From: JACQAI01 sp035507915 | GTDB taxonomy: Bacteria > Pseudomonadota > Alphaproteobacteria > Elsterales > Elsteraceae | Assembly: GCA_035507915.1 (NCBI GenBank) | Contig: DATJNS010000343.1 | Span: 1 to 25,636, forward strand | Direction of reading: 5' to 3' | DNA length: 25,636 bases | Shown here: in pieces, positions 15,880 through 24,294 of the stretch | How positions within the stretch are numbered: the stretch's first letter is position 1 | Layout of the letters: every line of letters begins with the position of its first letter | Notes under the pieces: generated by a model | What the model was told of the DNA's origin: nothing | The model's input: the letters and a program-made list of their open reading frames with translations, nothing else | Database searches by the model: none | Made by a program: the position numbers and the translations under genes

Positions 15880-16665
15880 ATGACCAGCGACGCACCCGGC
15901 CTGCTGCGCGTCGACCGCGACGGCATCGCGACCGTCACGCTCAACCGGCCCGAGCAGCGCAACGCGCTGAGCCGCGGCTTGATCGCCGAGCTCAAGGCGG
16001 CGCTCGACGCGATCGCGGCCGACCGCGCGGTGCGCGTCGTCGTGCTGGCGGCCAACGGCCCCGCATTCTGCGCCGGCCACGATTTGAAGGAGCTGCGCGC
16101 CAACAACGGTCCGGCGTTCTACGAGGCGATCTTCACCGAGTGCAGCGCCGTCATGATGGCGATCGTCAGGCTGCCGCAGCCCGTGATCGCGCGCGTGCAC
16201 GCGACCGCGACCGCGGCCGGCTGCCAGCTGGTGGCGAGCTGCGACCTCGCGATCGCCGCCGACGGCGCGCGCTTCGCCACGCCGGGCGTGAACATCGGCC
16301 TGTTCTGCTCGACCCCGATGGTCGCGGTCAGCCGCAACCTGCCGCGCAAGCACGTCATGGAGATGCTGCTGACCGGCGAGATGATCGACGCCGAGACGGC
16401 GGCGCGGCTCGGCCTGATCAACCGCGCGGTGCCGGCCGAGACGCTCGATGCCGAGGTCGCGCGCGTCGCCGGGCTGATCGCCGCCAAGTCGCCGGTCACG
16501 CTCGCGATCGGCAAGGAGGCATTCTACCGCCAGCTCGAGATGGGCCAGGCGGACGCCTACGCCTACGCGAGCGCCGTGATGGCGCGCAACATGGCGACGC
16601 GCGATGCCGCCGAGGGCATCGATGCCTTCCTCGCCAAGCGCCAGCCGGTGTGGTGCGGCGCGTGA
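15880..16665 (+). CDS. Enoyl-CoA hydratase/isomerase family protein (ECHDC3-like, catalytic Glu residues absent)
   Basis: 261-residue crotonase-fold protein. The acyl-CoA oxyanion-hole segments are present: FCAGHDLKEL (63-72) and ATAAGCQLVASCDLA (110-124). At the two positions that carry the catalytic glutamates of classical enoyl-CoA hydratase, this protein has Gln116 (in AGCQL) and Gly136 (in FATPGVNIG), so hydration of trans-2-enoyl-CoA is doubtful. The AGHDLKE form and the VNIGLFCSTP segment resemble the ECHDC3 branch, whose reaction is poorly defined. ATG 15880 has AGGAGG 9 nt upstream. Its TGA overlaps the GTG start of the CoA-binding gene by 4 nt, so both are made from one message. Confidence 0.9.
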   Translation: MTSDAPGLLRVDRDGIATVTLNRPEQRNALSRGLIAELKAALDAIAADRAVRVVVLAANGPAFCAGHDLKELRANNGPAFYEAIFTECSAVMMAIVRLPQPVIARVHATATAAGCQLVASCDLAIAADGARFATPGVNIGLFCSTPMVAVSRNLPRKHVMEMLLTGEMIDAETAARLGLINRAVPAETLDAEVARVAGLIAAKSPVTLAIGKEAFYRQLEMGQADAYAYASAVMARNMATRDAAEGIDAFLAKRQPVWCGA

Positions 16666-17141
16666 ACCACGACCGCTACGACGACGCCTACCTGCGCGGC
16701 ATCCTGGGCTCGGTCAAGACGATCGCCATGGTCGGCGCCAGCACCAACTGGAACCGGCCGAGCTACTTCGCCTTCAAATACCTGCAGGGCAAGGGCTACC
16801 GCATGATCGCGGTCAACCCCGGCGCGGTCGGCGAGACGCTGCTCGGCGAGACGGTCTACGGCACGCTCGAGGCGATCCCGTTCCCGGTCGACATGGTCGA
16901 CATCTTCCGCAAGTCGGAGGTCGCGGGCGAGATCACCGACGCGGCGATCGCGATCGGCGCCAAGGTCGTGTGGATGCAGCTCGGCGTGCGCGACGACGCG
17001 GCCGCCCAGCGCGCCGAAGCGGCCGGCCTCAAGGTCGTGATGAACCGCTGCCCCAAGATCGAGTACGGCCGCCTCAACGGCGAGCTCGGCTGGGGCGGCA
17101 TCAACTCGGGCATCATCTCGAGCAAGCGCAGAAAGGTGTGA
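16662..17141 (+). CDS. CoA-binding domain protein (YccU-like)
   Basis: 159-residue single-domain protein of the CoA_binding_2 type, related to the CoA-binding half of succinyl-CoA synthetase. Rossmann-like IAMVGASTNWNRPSYFAFKYL (residues 21-41) then YRMIAVNPG, VDMVDIFRKSE and KVVWMQLGV strands, and the conserved end NRCPKIEYGRL. Members bind CoA but no reaction is established. GTG 16662 overlaps the upstream gene by 4 nt; the next gene starts 4 nt after its stop. Linkage to O-acetylhomoserine sulfhydrylase suggests a role linked to sulfur or thioester metabolism, an inference from position. Confidence 0.9.
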   Translation: MNHDRYDDAYLRGILGSVKTIAMVGASTNWNRPSYFAFKYLQGKGYRMIAVNPGAVGETLLGETVYGTLEAIPFPVDMVDIFRKSEVAGEITDAAIAIGAKVVWMQLGVRDDAAAQRAEAAGLKVVMNRCPKIEYGRLNGELGWGGINSGIISSKRRKV

Positions 17142-17145
17142 GGCC

Positions 17146-18453
17146 ATGACGAGCGAGCAGCCGGCCGGCTTCGGCTTCGAGACGCGCGCGGTGCACGCCG
17201 GCGCCAGCCCGGACCCGACGACCGGCGCGCGCAACACGCCGATCTTCCAGACCACCTCCTACGTGTTCGACGACGTCGACCACGCCGCCTCGCTCTTCAA
17301 CCTGCAGACCTTCGGCTACATCTACTCGCGGCTCACCAACCCGACGACGGCGGTGCTCGAGGAGCGCCTCGCCAGCCTCGAGGGCGGCCGGGGCGCGACC
17401 TGCGCCGCCTCCGGCCATGCCGCGCAGATCCTCGCCTTCTTCCCCTTCATGGAGCCGGGCGACGCGTTTCTGTCGTCCCGCAAGCTCTACGGCGGCTCGA
17501 TCACGCAATTCACCCACACGTTCAAGAAGTTCGGCTGGAACGCGATCTTCGTCGACTCCGACGATCCGGAGAATTTCCGCAAGGCGATGACGCCCAAGGT
17601 CAAGGCGATCTTCTGCGAGAGCCTGGCCAACCCGGGCGGCGTGATCAGCGACCTCGAGGCGATCGGCGCGATCGCGCGCGAGCACAAGATCCCGCTGATC
17701 GTCGACAACACCATGGCGTCGCCCTATCTGTGCCGGCCGTTCGAGTGGGGCGCGGCGCTGGTCGTGCACTCGACCACCAAGTTCCTGTCGGGCCACGGCA
17801 CCTCGATGGGCGGCGCGGTCATCGACTCGGGCCGCTTCGACTGGACGCAGAGCCCGAAGTTCGCCGGCCTGACCGAGCCGGCGCCGGCCTATCACGGGCT
17901 GCGCTTCGCCGAGACGTTCGGCGACATGGCCTTCACGGTGCACGGCCACGCCATCGGGCTGCGCGATCTCGGGCCGACCATGGCGCCGATGAACGCCTTC
18001 CTGACCTTGACCGGCATCGAGACCCTGGCGCTGCGCATGGAGCGCCACTGCGCCAACGCTCGGGCGGTCGCCGACTGGCTCGAGCATCATTCGGACGTCT
18101 CCTGGGTGTCCTACGCCGGCCTCGCGTCGAGCCCGTATCACAAGCTCGCCAAGAAATACCTGCCGCGCGGCGCCGGTTCGGTGTTCACCTTCGGCGTCAA
18201 GGGCGGCTACGACGCCGGTGTCACGGTCGTCGAGTCGGTCGAGCTGTTCTCGCATCTCGCCAACATCGGCGACACGCGCAGCCTGATCATCCATCCCGCC
18301 TCGACCACGCACCGCCAGCTGACCGACGAGCAGCGCGCCGCGGCGGGCGCCGGCCCCGACGTCGTGCGCGTGTCGATCGGCATCGAGTCGGTCGACGACA
18401 TCATCGCCGATCTCGACCAGGCGCTGCGCCGGGCGACGCGGCGCAACACGTAG
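17146..18453 (+). CDS. metY: O-acetylhomoserine aminocarboxypropyltransferase (O-acetylhomoserine sulfhydrylase)
   Basis: 435-residue PLP enzyme of the Cys/Met metabolism family. It joins O-acetyl-L-homoserine with sulfide (or methanethiol) to give homocysteine (or methionine). Motifs: FETRAVHAGASPDPTTGARNTPIFQTTSY start, YSRLTNPTT (60-68), VDNTMASPY (187-195) and the PLP lysine Lys212 in HSTTKFLSGHG. The length of about 430 and the insert after HGTSMGG, with YHGLRF, favour MetY over MetZ or cystathionine enzymes. ATG 17146 lies 4 nt after the CoA-binding gene. No S-box or SAM riboswitch could be seen upstream of the operon. Confidence 0.95.
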   Translation: MTSEQPAGFGFETRAVHAGASPDPTTGARNTPIFQTTSYVFDDVDHAASLFNLQTFGYIYSRLTNPTTAVLEERLASLEGGRGATCAASGHAAQILAFFPFMEPGDAFLSSRKLYGGSITQFTHTFKKFGWNAIFVDSDDPENFRKAMTPKVKAIFCESLANPGGVISDLEAIGAIAREHKIPLIVDNTMASPYLCRPFEWGAALVVHSTTKFLSGHGTSMGGAVIDSGRFDWTQSPKFAGLTEPAPAYHGLRFAETFGDMAFTVHGHAIGLRDLGPTMAPMNAFLTLTGIETLALRMERHCANARAVADWLEHHSDVSWVSYAGLASSPYHKLAKKYLPRGAGSVFTFGVKGGYDAGVTVVESVELFSHLANIGDTRSLIIHPASTTHRQLTDEQRAAAGAGPDVVRVSIGIESVDDIIADLDQALRRATRRNT

Positions 18454-18457
18454 CGCC

Positions 18458-19018
18458 GTGACCGGCGCGACCGTGCCGCGCGGACTGCTGGCGCGCCTGA
18501 TCGGCGCGCTCGGTCGGCGCCGCGCCGCGGCGCCGGTGCAGACGGCGTTCGACTTCGAGCTGGAGGCGATCGACCACGCGCCGATGCGGCTCGCCGACTG
18601 GCGCGGCCGCGCGCTGCTCGTCGTCAACACCGCCTCGAAGTGCGGCTTCACCGGCCAGTATGCCGGGCTGCAGCGGCTGCATGAGACCTACCACGCGCGC
18701 GGCTTCACGGTGATCGGCGTGCCGAGCAACGACTTCGGCCGGCAGGAGCCGGGCAGCGAGGCCGAGATCGCCGAGTTCTGCCGCACGCACTTCCAGATCG
18801 GCTTTCCGATGGCGGCCAAGACCCGCGTGACCGGCCGCGACGCCCATCCGTTCTACCGCTGGGCGCTCCGCGAGCTCGGTCGCGCCGCGGTCCCGCGCTG
18901 GAACTTCCACAAGTATCTGGTGGCGCCCGACGGCACGCTCGCCTGCTGGTTCTCGACCGTCACCGGCCCGACCTCGCCGCGCGTCATCCGCGCGATCGAG
19001 CGCGTGCTGCCCGGCTAG
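18458..19018 (+). CDS. Glutathione peroxidase family thiol peroxidase
   Basis: 186-residue protein that reduces hydroperoxides. Peroxidatic Cys62 in NTASKCGFTGQY, Gln96 in NDFGRQEPGS and Trp148-Asn149 in RWNFHKYLV form the family's catalytic tetrad; Cys108 in EFCRTHF is a possible resolving Cys as in thioredoxin-dependent plant and bacterial forms. It carries Cys and not selenocysteine. The first 28 residues (basic, LLARLIGALGRRR) precede the normal domain and form a short amphipathic helix. GTG 18458 is 4 nt after the metY stop, hence last gene of that unit. It converges on the VOC gene with 3 nt between stops. Confidence 0.93.
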   Translation: MTGATVPRGLLARLIGALGRRRAAAPVQTAFDFELEAIDHAPMRLADWRGRALLVVNTASKCGFTGQYAGLQRLHETYHARGFTVIGVPSNDFGRQEPGSEAEIAEFCRTHFQIGFPMAAKTRVTGRDAHPFYRWALRELGRAAVPRWNFHKYLVAPDGTLACWFSTVTGPTSPRVIRAIERVLPG

Positions 19019-19021
19019 GCC

Positions 19022-19420
19022 CTAGCCCGGCAGGCGGTTCGAGATCTCGATCAGGTTGCGGTCGGGATCGCGGATGTAGATCGACAGCAAGGTGCCGATC
19101 GCGCCGACGCGCTCGGACGGCGCGGCCTCGAGCGGCACGCCGTGACGCTCCAGGTGTCTCACCCACTCGCCGACCGGCGTCGTGGTCACGAAGCAGAGAT
19201 CGGCCGAACCCGGGGTCGGCTGCGCGGCGACCAGGTTGGCGACGCCGCCGCCGTGGGGATGCAGGTTGATCTTCTGCTCGCCGAAGCGCAGCGCCTTGCG
19301 CCCGGCGCCGTAGCTCACCTCGGTGCAGCCGAGCACGCGCGTGTAGAACGCGATCGTCTTCGCCATGTCGGCGACCGTCAGCACCAGATGATCGAGTCCG
19401 TCGAGCGTCGGCGACGCCAT
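19022..19420 (-). CDS. VOC-family (glyoxalase/bleomycin-resistance/dioxygenase fold) protein
   Basis: 132-residue single VOC unit pair. LDHLVLTVADMAKTIAFYTRVLG is the classic first beta-alpha module; metal-ligand candidates are His11, His54 (INLHPHG) and Glu125 (RNLIEISN). Resembles the small bacterial 'glyoxalase-like' proteins often called virulence protein-like or biphenyl dioxygenase-like; the substrate is unknown. ATG 19420 is preceded by GGGGAGG with good spacing. It starts 12 nt after the MFS gene stop, so it is the last gene of the dioxygenase-FkbM-MFS-VOC unit. Confidence 0.92.
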   Translation of the reverse strand: MASPTLDGLDHLVLTVADMAKTIAFYTRVLGCTEVSYGAGRKALRFGEQKINLHPHGGGVANLVAAQPTPGSADLCFVTTTPVGEWVRHLERHGVPLEAAPSERVGAIGTLLSIYIRDPDRNLIEISNRLPG

Positions 19421-19432
19421 CGGAGGCCTCCC

Positions 19433-20662
19433 CTAGTCGGCCGTGCCGGGCGCCGGATGCGCCGGGACGGTTTCGGCCGCGTCATCGGCGCGCTCGCGCG
19501 GCAGCAGGAGGGCGATCAGCGCCACCCCGGCCGACAGCAGGGCCAGCACGCCGAACAGCGCGCTGACGTCGCCGGCGCGCGCGTAGATCGCAGCGACCAG
19601 CGGGAACGACCCCGCGCTCACCGTGATGGTGAGCACGAACTTGGCGCCGTAGGCGGTGGCGCGCCAACGGCCCGGCGTGTAGCGCGCCAGCAGGCCGTTC
19701 TCGACCGGCGTCGCGGCGACCTGGACCGCCATCGCGATCGCGATGGCGCCGACCAGCGGCAGCCCCGACAGCCCGACCACCAGCGCCAGGAAGGGCGCCT
19801 GCAAGAGGTAGCTCAACACGTAGAGCGGCTTCATCGCGAAGCGGTCGGCCAGATGGCCGCCGACCAACTGCGCCAGCGCGGTGCCGCAATAGACCAGCGC
19901 GACCAGCGCGCCGACGCTGGTCGTCGAGCTGCCGCCGGCGCCGAGACCGGCGGCCACGCCCTCGAACAGCTTGGGCAGCGCGATCGTCGCGGCCTGGCTG
20001 ACCAGCCCGGCCGCCACCATGGTGAGGGACAGCACCCAGAAGGCGCGCACGACGTCGCCGCGCGGCGCCTCGCGCTGCGGCTTGAGGTCGGTCAGCGGCG
20101 CCGCGACGAAGCCCTCGCGCATCAGCAGCCACAGCGCCACGCCGGTCAGCGCGCACGCCGCACCCGGCACGAAGAAGGCGAAGCGCCAGCTGAACAGGTC
20201 GCTGAGCGCGCCGGCGATCAGCGCGGCGCTGCCGACGCCGATCGAGCCGAACAGGCCGTTGACGCCGAGCGCCCTGCCGCGGTTGACCGCGTTGCGCACC
20301 AGCCAGGCCATGCCGACCGGATGGTAGATCGAGCCGAATAGGCCCATCAGCGCCATGCCGAGCCCGAGCTGCCAGGGCGTCTGGGCGAAGCCGGTCGCCA
20401 CGGTGGCGAGCCCGGTGCCGATGAAGAACACCACCATCATGCCGGTGGTGCTCCAGCGGTCGCCCAGCCAGCCGGCCGGCAACGCGCCGGCGCCGAACAG
20501 CACCTGGCCGGCGACCGCGAGCGGCAGCAGCTCGGCGTAGCTCGTGTGCCACTGGCGCTCGAGCACCAGCACGACGGTCGGCCACAGCATCATGACGAGA
20601 TGCGCGTAGGTGTGGCCGAGGCTCGAGAAGGCGAGCGACAGGCGGGCGGACAACGGCGTCAT
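19433..20662 (-). CDS. MFS transporter
   Basis: 409-residue inner-membrane transporter with about 12 hydrophobic segments. Between TM2 and TM3 it has the MFS loop LPAGWLGDRWSTTGMM, and the equivalent second-half loop LVGGHLADRFAMKP. GSIYHPVGMAWLVRN in TM4-5 resembles the fosmidomycin-resistance (Fsr-like) branch (the conserved YHP), but the substrate is not known. ATG 20662 is preferred because the family starts just before TM1; a GTG at 20728, 6 nt after the FkbM stop, would add 22 residues and cannot be excluded. It lies in one unit with the upstream FkbM and dioxygenase genes and the downstream VOC gene. Confidence 0.9.
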   Translation of the reverse strand: MTPLSARLSLAFSSLGHTYAHLVMMLWPTVVLVLERQWHTSYAELLPLAVAGQVLFGAGALPAGWLGDRWSTTGMMVVFFIGTGLATVATGFAQTPWQLGLGMALMGLFGSIYHPVGMAWLVRNAVNRGRALGVNGLFGSIGVGSAALIAGALSDLFSWRFAFFVPGAACALTGVALWLLMREGFVAAPLTDLKPQREAPRGDVVRAFWVLSLTMVAAGLVSQAATIALPKLFEGVAAGLGAGGSSTTSVGALVALVYCGTALAQLVGGHLADRFAMKPLYVLSYLLQAPFLALVVGLSGLPLVGAIAIAMAVQVAATPVENGLLARYTPGRWRATAYGAKFVLTITVSAGSFPLVAAIYARAGDVSALFGVLALLSAGVALIALLLPRERADDAAETVPAHPAPGTAD

Positions 20663-20734
20663 GGCGGCATTGTCGTCCGGAGCCAGGAGCGCAGCAAGCG
20701 CGGCCGGCACATGGCTGGACTGCACCACATGGCC

Positions 20735-21403
20735 TCAGCCGGGCGATCGGACGCGGGTGAACACGGTGTCGAGCGACAGCAGCTCGCCGGTGTCGTCGCC
20801 GATCCGGATGTCGTGGATCGTGAACAGCCGGTAGCCGAACGGATCGAGCAGGCTCTCGAGGTCGATGAAGCGCGTCGTACGCTCGTAGAGCCCGTGATAG
20901 ACGAGCTCGGCCTGGATCACGCGAATGCGCCCCGCGCCCAGCATGGCGCCCGCGCCGCGCAGGCATTCGGGCTCGAAGCCCTGGACGTCGAGCTTCAGGA
21001 AGTCGATCTCCGCGACACCCTGCGCGGCGCAATAGCGGTCGATCGTCTCGACCGGCACGGTCTCGGTGCCGGCCGGGCGGATGTCGAGCGCCTTGCCCCA
21101 CCACGAGTCGGAGTTGAGCGCAAGCAGGCTGCCGCTTTCGGCATGCGTGGTGCGGTGGAGCACCGCAGTGCCCGCGGTCTCGCCGACCGCGGCGCGGTTG
21201 AGGATCACGCGGTCGAGCCCGCCCAGGCGGCTCTGCAGCGCGGCGAACATCCGGCTGTCCGGCTCGAAGGCGTGGATGACGCACTGCTCGAACAGCGTGC
21301 GATAGACCTCGACCGTGTTGCCGATGTTGGCGCCGACGTCGAAGATCACCGGGTCGGCGCGGTCGACCAGCTGCCGGACGATCTCGAACGGCGTCGGGAT
21401 CAA
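20735..21403 (-). CDS. FkbM-family SAM-dependent methyltransferase
   Basis: 222 residues from the TTG at 21403. Motif I is VIFDVGANIGNTVEVYRTLF, followed by IHAFEPDSRMFAAL and the FkbM signature FLKLDVQGFEPECLRGA, then VIQAELVYHGLYE. Probable O-methyltransferase on a sugar or secondary-metabolite hydroxyl group; the substrate is unknown. The start is uncertain: no ATG fits; TTG 21403 is 4 nt after the dioxygenase stop, TTG 21433 would overlap that gene by 26 nt and add 10 residues. Neither has a clear ribosome-binding site, so translation is likely coupled to the upstream gene. Confidence 0.85.
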   Translation of the reverse strand: MIPTPFEIVRQLVDRADPVIFDVGANIGNTVEVYRTLFEQCVIHAFEPDSRMFAALQSRLGGLDRVILNRAAVGETAGTAVLHRTTHAESGSLLALNSDSWWGKALDIRPAGTETVPVETIDRYCAAQGVAEIDFLKLDVQGFEPECLRGAGAMLGAGRIRVIQAELVYHGLYERTTRFIDLESLLDPFGYRLFTIHDIRIGDDTGELLSLDTVFTRVRSPG

Positions 21404-21407
21404 GTCG

Positions 21408-22265
21408 TCACGCCGTCGGGCCGTCGCCCGCAACTGTGGTGCGCTGCATCAGGCGCTTGTAGCGCGTGCCGTCGTAGGGCGTGGCGCGGTGCAAGAGGCA
21501 GCGATTGTCCCAGATCACCAGGTCGCCGGCGCGCCAGCGGAACGTGTAGCAGAAGCGCGGCTGGGTGATGAAGTCGTTGAGCTCGCGCAGCAGCGCGCGC
21601 CCCTCCTCGGCCGGCCAACCGACGATGTGCGAGGCGTGCGAGCCGGCATAGATCGCCTTGCGGCCGTTGGCCGGGTTGGCGCGCACGACCGCCTGGCGCA
21701 CCGGCGGCACCTCGTTCTTCTGCGCCTCGGTCAGCACGTCGGGGCCGATCAGGCCGCGCGAGTAGGCGAGGCTGTGCTCGGCGACCAGCCCCTCGATGCG
21801 CGCCTTGGTCGCGTCGGGCAGCGCGTCGTAGGCGGCGCGCGCGCTCGCGAAGTCGGTGTCGCCGCCCGCCGCCGGCACGACGCGCGCCGACAGCAGCGAG
21901 CACAGCGACGGGACCGGCTTGAACGAGCTGTCGGTGTGCCAGAGCATGTTGCCCTTCTGGTAGATCATGCGCCGGTCCTCCGGCGGAATCACCGCGCCGG
22001 TATCGATGTCGATGTTCGACTGGCGCGCGAAATGCGTGCCGCCCGCGGCGTTGGCGCTGATCGTCTTCTCGAGCGGGCCGAAGCGCTCGCTGAACGCGAC
22101 CTGGCTTCCGTCGTCGAGCGTCTGGTCGTGGAACACCAGGAGTGAATAGTCGTCGAGCGCGGCGCGGATCGCGCCGAACATCGCATCGTCCATCGGCCGG
22201 CCGGTGTCGACGCCGCCGATCTCGGCGCCGAACAGCGGATGCAGCTTCGTGATCGTGAGCGCCAC
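21408..22265 (-). CDS. TauD/TfdA-family Fe(II)/2-oxoglutarate dioxygenase
   Basis: 285-residue non-haem iron oxygenase. LFGAEIGGVD near the start is the family entry motif; the iron triad is His110-x-Asp112 (WHTDSSF) and His259 (CLLHRATPYD), with Arg271/Arg275 (RLMQRTT) for the 2-oxoglutarate carboxylate. Family members hydroxylate and cleave sulfonates, aryloxyacids, or other carboxylates; the 'KGNMLWHTDSSF' form is typical of the TfdA-like group but the substrate cannot be named. The start GTG 22265 is fixed by GGAGGAG 6 nt upstream and by fit to the family N-terminus; the open frame reaches 22322. First gene of a four-gene unit with FkbM, MFS and VOC genes. Confidence 0.93.
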   Translation of the reverse strand: MALTITKLHPLFGAEIGGVDTGRPMDDAMFGAIRAALDDYSLLVFHDQTLDDGSQVAFSERFGPLEKTISANAAGGTHFARQSNIDIDTGAVIPPEDRRMIYQKGNMLWHTDSSFKPVPSLCSLLSARVVPAAGGDTDFASARAAYDALPDATKARIEGLVAEHSLAYSRGLIGPDVLTEAQKNEVPPVRQAVVRANPANGRKAIYAGSHASHIVGWPAEEGRALLRELNDFITQPRFCYTFRWRAGDLVIWDNRCLLHRATPYDGTRYKRLMQRTTVAGDGPTA

Positions 22266-22271
22266 CCGTGT

Positions 22272-22278
22272 CTCCTCC
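22272..22278 (-). promoter_or_regulatory. Ribosome-binding site fixing the dioxygenase start
   Basis: GGAGGAG on the minus strand, 6 nt before the GTG at 22265. It decides for this GTG over the ATG at 22322, which has no such site. Confidence 0.7.
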
Positions 22279-22389
22279 GATTCGCGGGCCCCGATCTTCG
22301 CGCCTCCGGTGATCGCGCGCAACGCCGGCTACAATCGCGCGCCGGCCCATGGTAGGTTTCCGGCCGATTTCCGGCTCTCCGGGACGTCG

Positions 22390-22656
22390 ATGGCCGCCAA
22401 GTCCGACCCCGCCAGATCAGATCCTTCCGCCAGCAAGCCGTCGTCCTCGCAGCGCACGTGGCTGGCGCGCGGGCTCGACCAGCCGGGCGGCAAGCTGCCG
22501 CTGTTCGACGCCCAGGGCCGCCAGGTCAATCCGCGCACCATCCGGGTGTGCATCGACCAGGGCTGGGCCGAGCCCTGGTTCGCCAACCCGACCAAGCCCG
22601 ACTGGCTGGTCTGCAAGCTCACCGAGCGCGGCCGCAAGGCGCTCGACGGCGACTGA
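22390..22656 (+). CDS. Small conserved protein, possibly winged-helix-like
   Basis: 88 residues. The first 20 are a Ser/Pro/Ala-rich polar tail; the rest is a compact domain with LARGLDQPGGKLPLFD, CIDQGWAEPWFANPTKPDWLVCKLTERGRKAL. The ending 'CKLTERGRKAL' looks like the wing and last helix of MarR-like winged-helix domains, but no full helix-turn-helix is evident. I recall similar short hypothetical proteins from alphaproteobacteria; function is unknown. ATG 22390 was chosen because the conserved part starts soon after; a TACAAT -10 candidate is at 22330-22335 without a good -35. It is divergent from the dioxygenase and 13 nt upstream of glpK. Confidence 0.75.
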   Translation: MAAKSDPARSDPSASKPSSSQRTWLARGLDQPGGKLPLFDAQGRQVNPRTIRVCIDQGWAEPWFANPTKPDWLVCKLTERGRKALDGD

Positions 22657-22669
22657 CGCGACGGGCGGC

Positions 22670-24163
22670 GTGAGCCACGTCCTCGCCATCGATCAGGGCA
22701 CCACGAGCACGCGCGCGCTCGTCGTCGATGCGCGCGGCCGTCCGGTCGCGCAGGCGCAGCGCGAGCTGCCGCAGATCTTTCCGCGACCCGGCTGGGTCGA
22801 GCACGACGCCGAGGAGATCTGGGCGGCGACGCGCGACGTGATCCAGCGCGCGCTCGCCGCGGCCGGCCTCGCGCCCCACGCGCTCGCCGCGGTCGGCATC
22901 ACGAACCAGCGCGAGACCACGGTGGTGTGGGAGCGCGCGACCGGTCGGCCGATCCACAACGCGATCGTATGGCAGGACCGCCGCACCACCGAGGCCTGCG
23001 AGGCGCTGACCGCGCGCGGCCTCGGCGCCATGGTCGCGGACAAGACCGGGCTGGTGATCGATCCGTATTTCTCCGCCACGAAGGTGGCCTGGATCCTCGA
23101 TCACGTGCCGGGCGCGCGGGCGCGCGCGGCGGCCGGCGAGCTCGCCTTCGGCACGATCGACAGCTTCCTGGTCTGGCGGCTGTCGGGCGGCGCGCACGTG
23201 ACCGACGCGACCAACGCCGCGCGCACCATGTTGTTCGACATCCGCCGGCAGGAATGGGACGACGCGCTGCTCGACCTGTTCCAGATCCCGCGCGGCCTGC
23301 TGCCCGCGGTGGTCGACAGCGCCGGCCACGCGGCCGACACGACGACCGAGGCCTTGGGGGCGCGCGTGCCGATCGCCGGCATCGCGGGCGACCAGCAGGC
23401 CGCGACGGTCGGCCAGATGTGCTTCGCGCCGGGCTCGATCAAGAGCACCTACGGCACCGGCTGCTTCATGCTGCTCAACACCGGCGGCGCCGCGGTCGCC
23501 TCGCGCAACCGGCTGCTCACCACGGTCGCCTACCGGCTCGACGGCAAGGCGACCTATGCGATGGAGGGCGCGATCTTCGTCGCCGGCGCGGCGATCCAGT
23601 GGCTGCGCGACGGCCTCAAGCTGGTGCGCAATGCGGCCGAGAGCGCGGCGCTCGCCGCGGCGGCCGATCCGGCGGCGCGCGTGCATTTCGTGCCGGCCTT
23701 CACCGGGCTCGGCGCGCCCTACTGGGACGCTCGCGCGCGCGGCGCGATCCTCGGGCTGACGCGCGACACCGGCATCGCCGAGATCGTGCGCGCCGCGCTC
23801 GAGGCGGTGTGCTTCCAGACCCGCGAGCTGATCGACGCGATGGCGGCCGACGGCGCCGCGCCGCCGGTGGCGCTGCGGGTCGACGGCGGGCTGGTCGTCA
23901 ACGACTGGGCGATGCAGTTCCTCGCCGACATATTGGGCGTGCCGGTCGAGCGCCCGGTCGTCACCGAGACGACCGCGATGGGCGCGGCCTATCTCGCCGG
24001 CATGGCGATGGGCGTGTTCCCCGGGCTCGACGGCCTGCCGGCGTTCTGGCAGCGCGACCGCCGCTTCGAGCCCGCGATGTCGGACGACGAGCGCGCGACG
24101 CGCTACGCGCGCTGGCGCGACGCCGTGCGCCGTGTGCGCTCCTCGGAGACCGACGCGGGTTAG
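22670..24163 (+). CDS. glpK: Glycerol kinase
   Basis: 497-residue FGGY-family kinase that phosphorylates glycerol to glycerol 3-phosphate. LAIDQGTTSTRALVVD at the N-terminus, GITNQRETTVVWERATGRPIHNAIVWQDRRT, the FGGY signature region GLGAPYWDARARGAILGLTR, and RVDGGLVVNDWAMQFLADILGVPV all match glycerol kinase and not xylulokinase. Length is standard. The start is GTG 22670, 13 nt after the small-protein gene; a weak GGCGG precedes it. No glpD, glpF or glpR is adjacent in the window, so it stands alone or is cotranscribed only with the small gene. No terminator is visible after its TAG at 24161. Confidence 0.96.
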   Translation: MSHVLAIDQGTTSTRALVVDARGRPVAQAQRELPQIFPRPGWVEHDAEEIWAATRDVIQRALAAAGLAPHALAAVGITNQRETTVVWERATGRPIHNAIVWQDRRTTEACEALTARGLGAMVADKTGLVIDPYFSATKVAWILDHVPGARARAAAGELAFGTIDSFLVWRLSGGAHVTDATNAARTMLFDIRRQEWDDALLDLFQIPRGLLPAVVDSAGHAADTTTEALGARVPIAGIAGDQQAATVGQMCFAPGSIKSTYGTGCFMLLNTGGAAVASRNRLLTTVAYRLDGKATYAMEGAIFVAGAAIQWLRDGLKLVRNAAESAALAAAADPAARVHFVPAFTGLGAPYWDARARGAILGLTRDTGIAEIVRAALEAVCFQTRELIDAMAADGAAPPVALRVDGGLVVNDWAMQFLADILGVPVERPVVTETTAMGAAYLAGMAMGVFPGLDGLPAFWQRDRRFEPAMSDDERATRYARWRDAVRRVRSSETDAG

Positions 24164-24294
24164 GGCGCGCCGATATTAGTTGAAACGAAGTACCCGAGCG
24201 CTATTGAACGCCGCAAGGCGGCCCGACTCGCTTGCCTGCGACCACCAATGACAAAATCGGGTGCGAGGCACTTTCCTTTTCGAAGAACTTGAGG

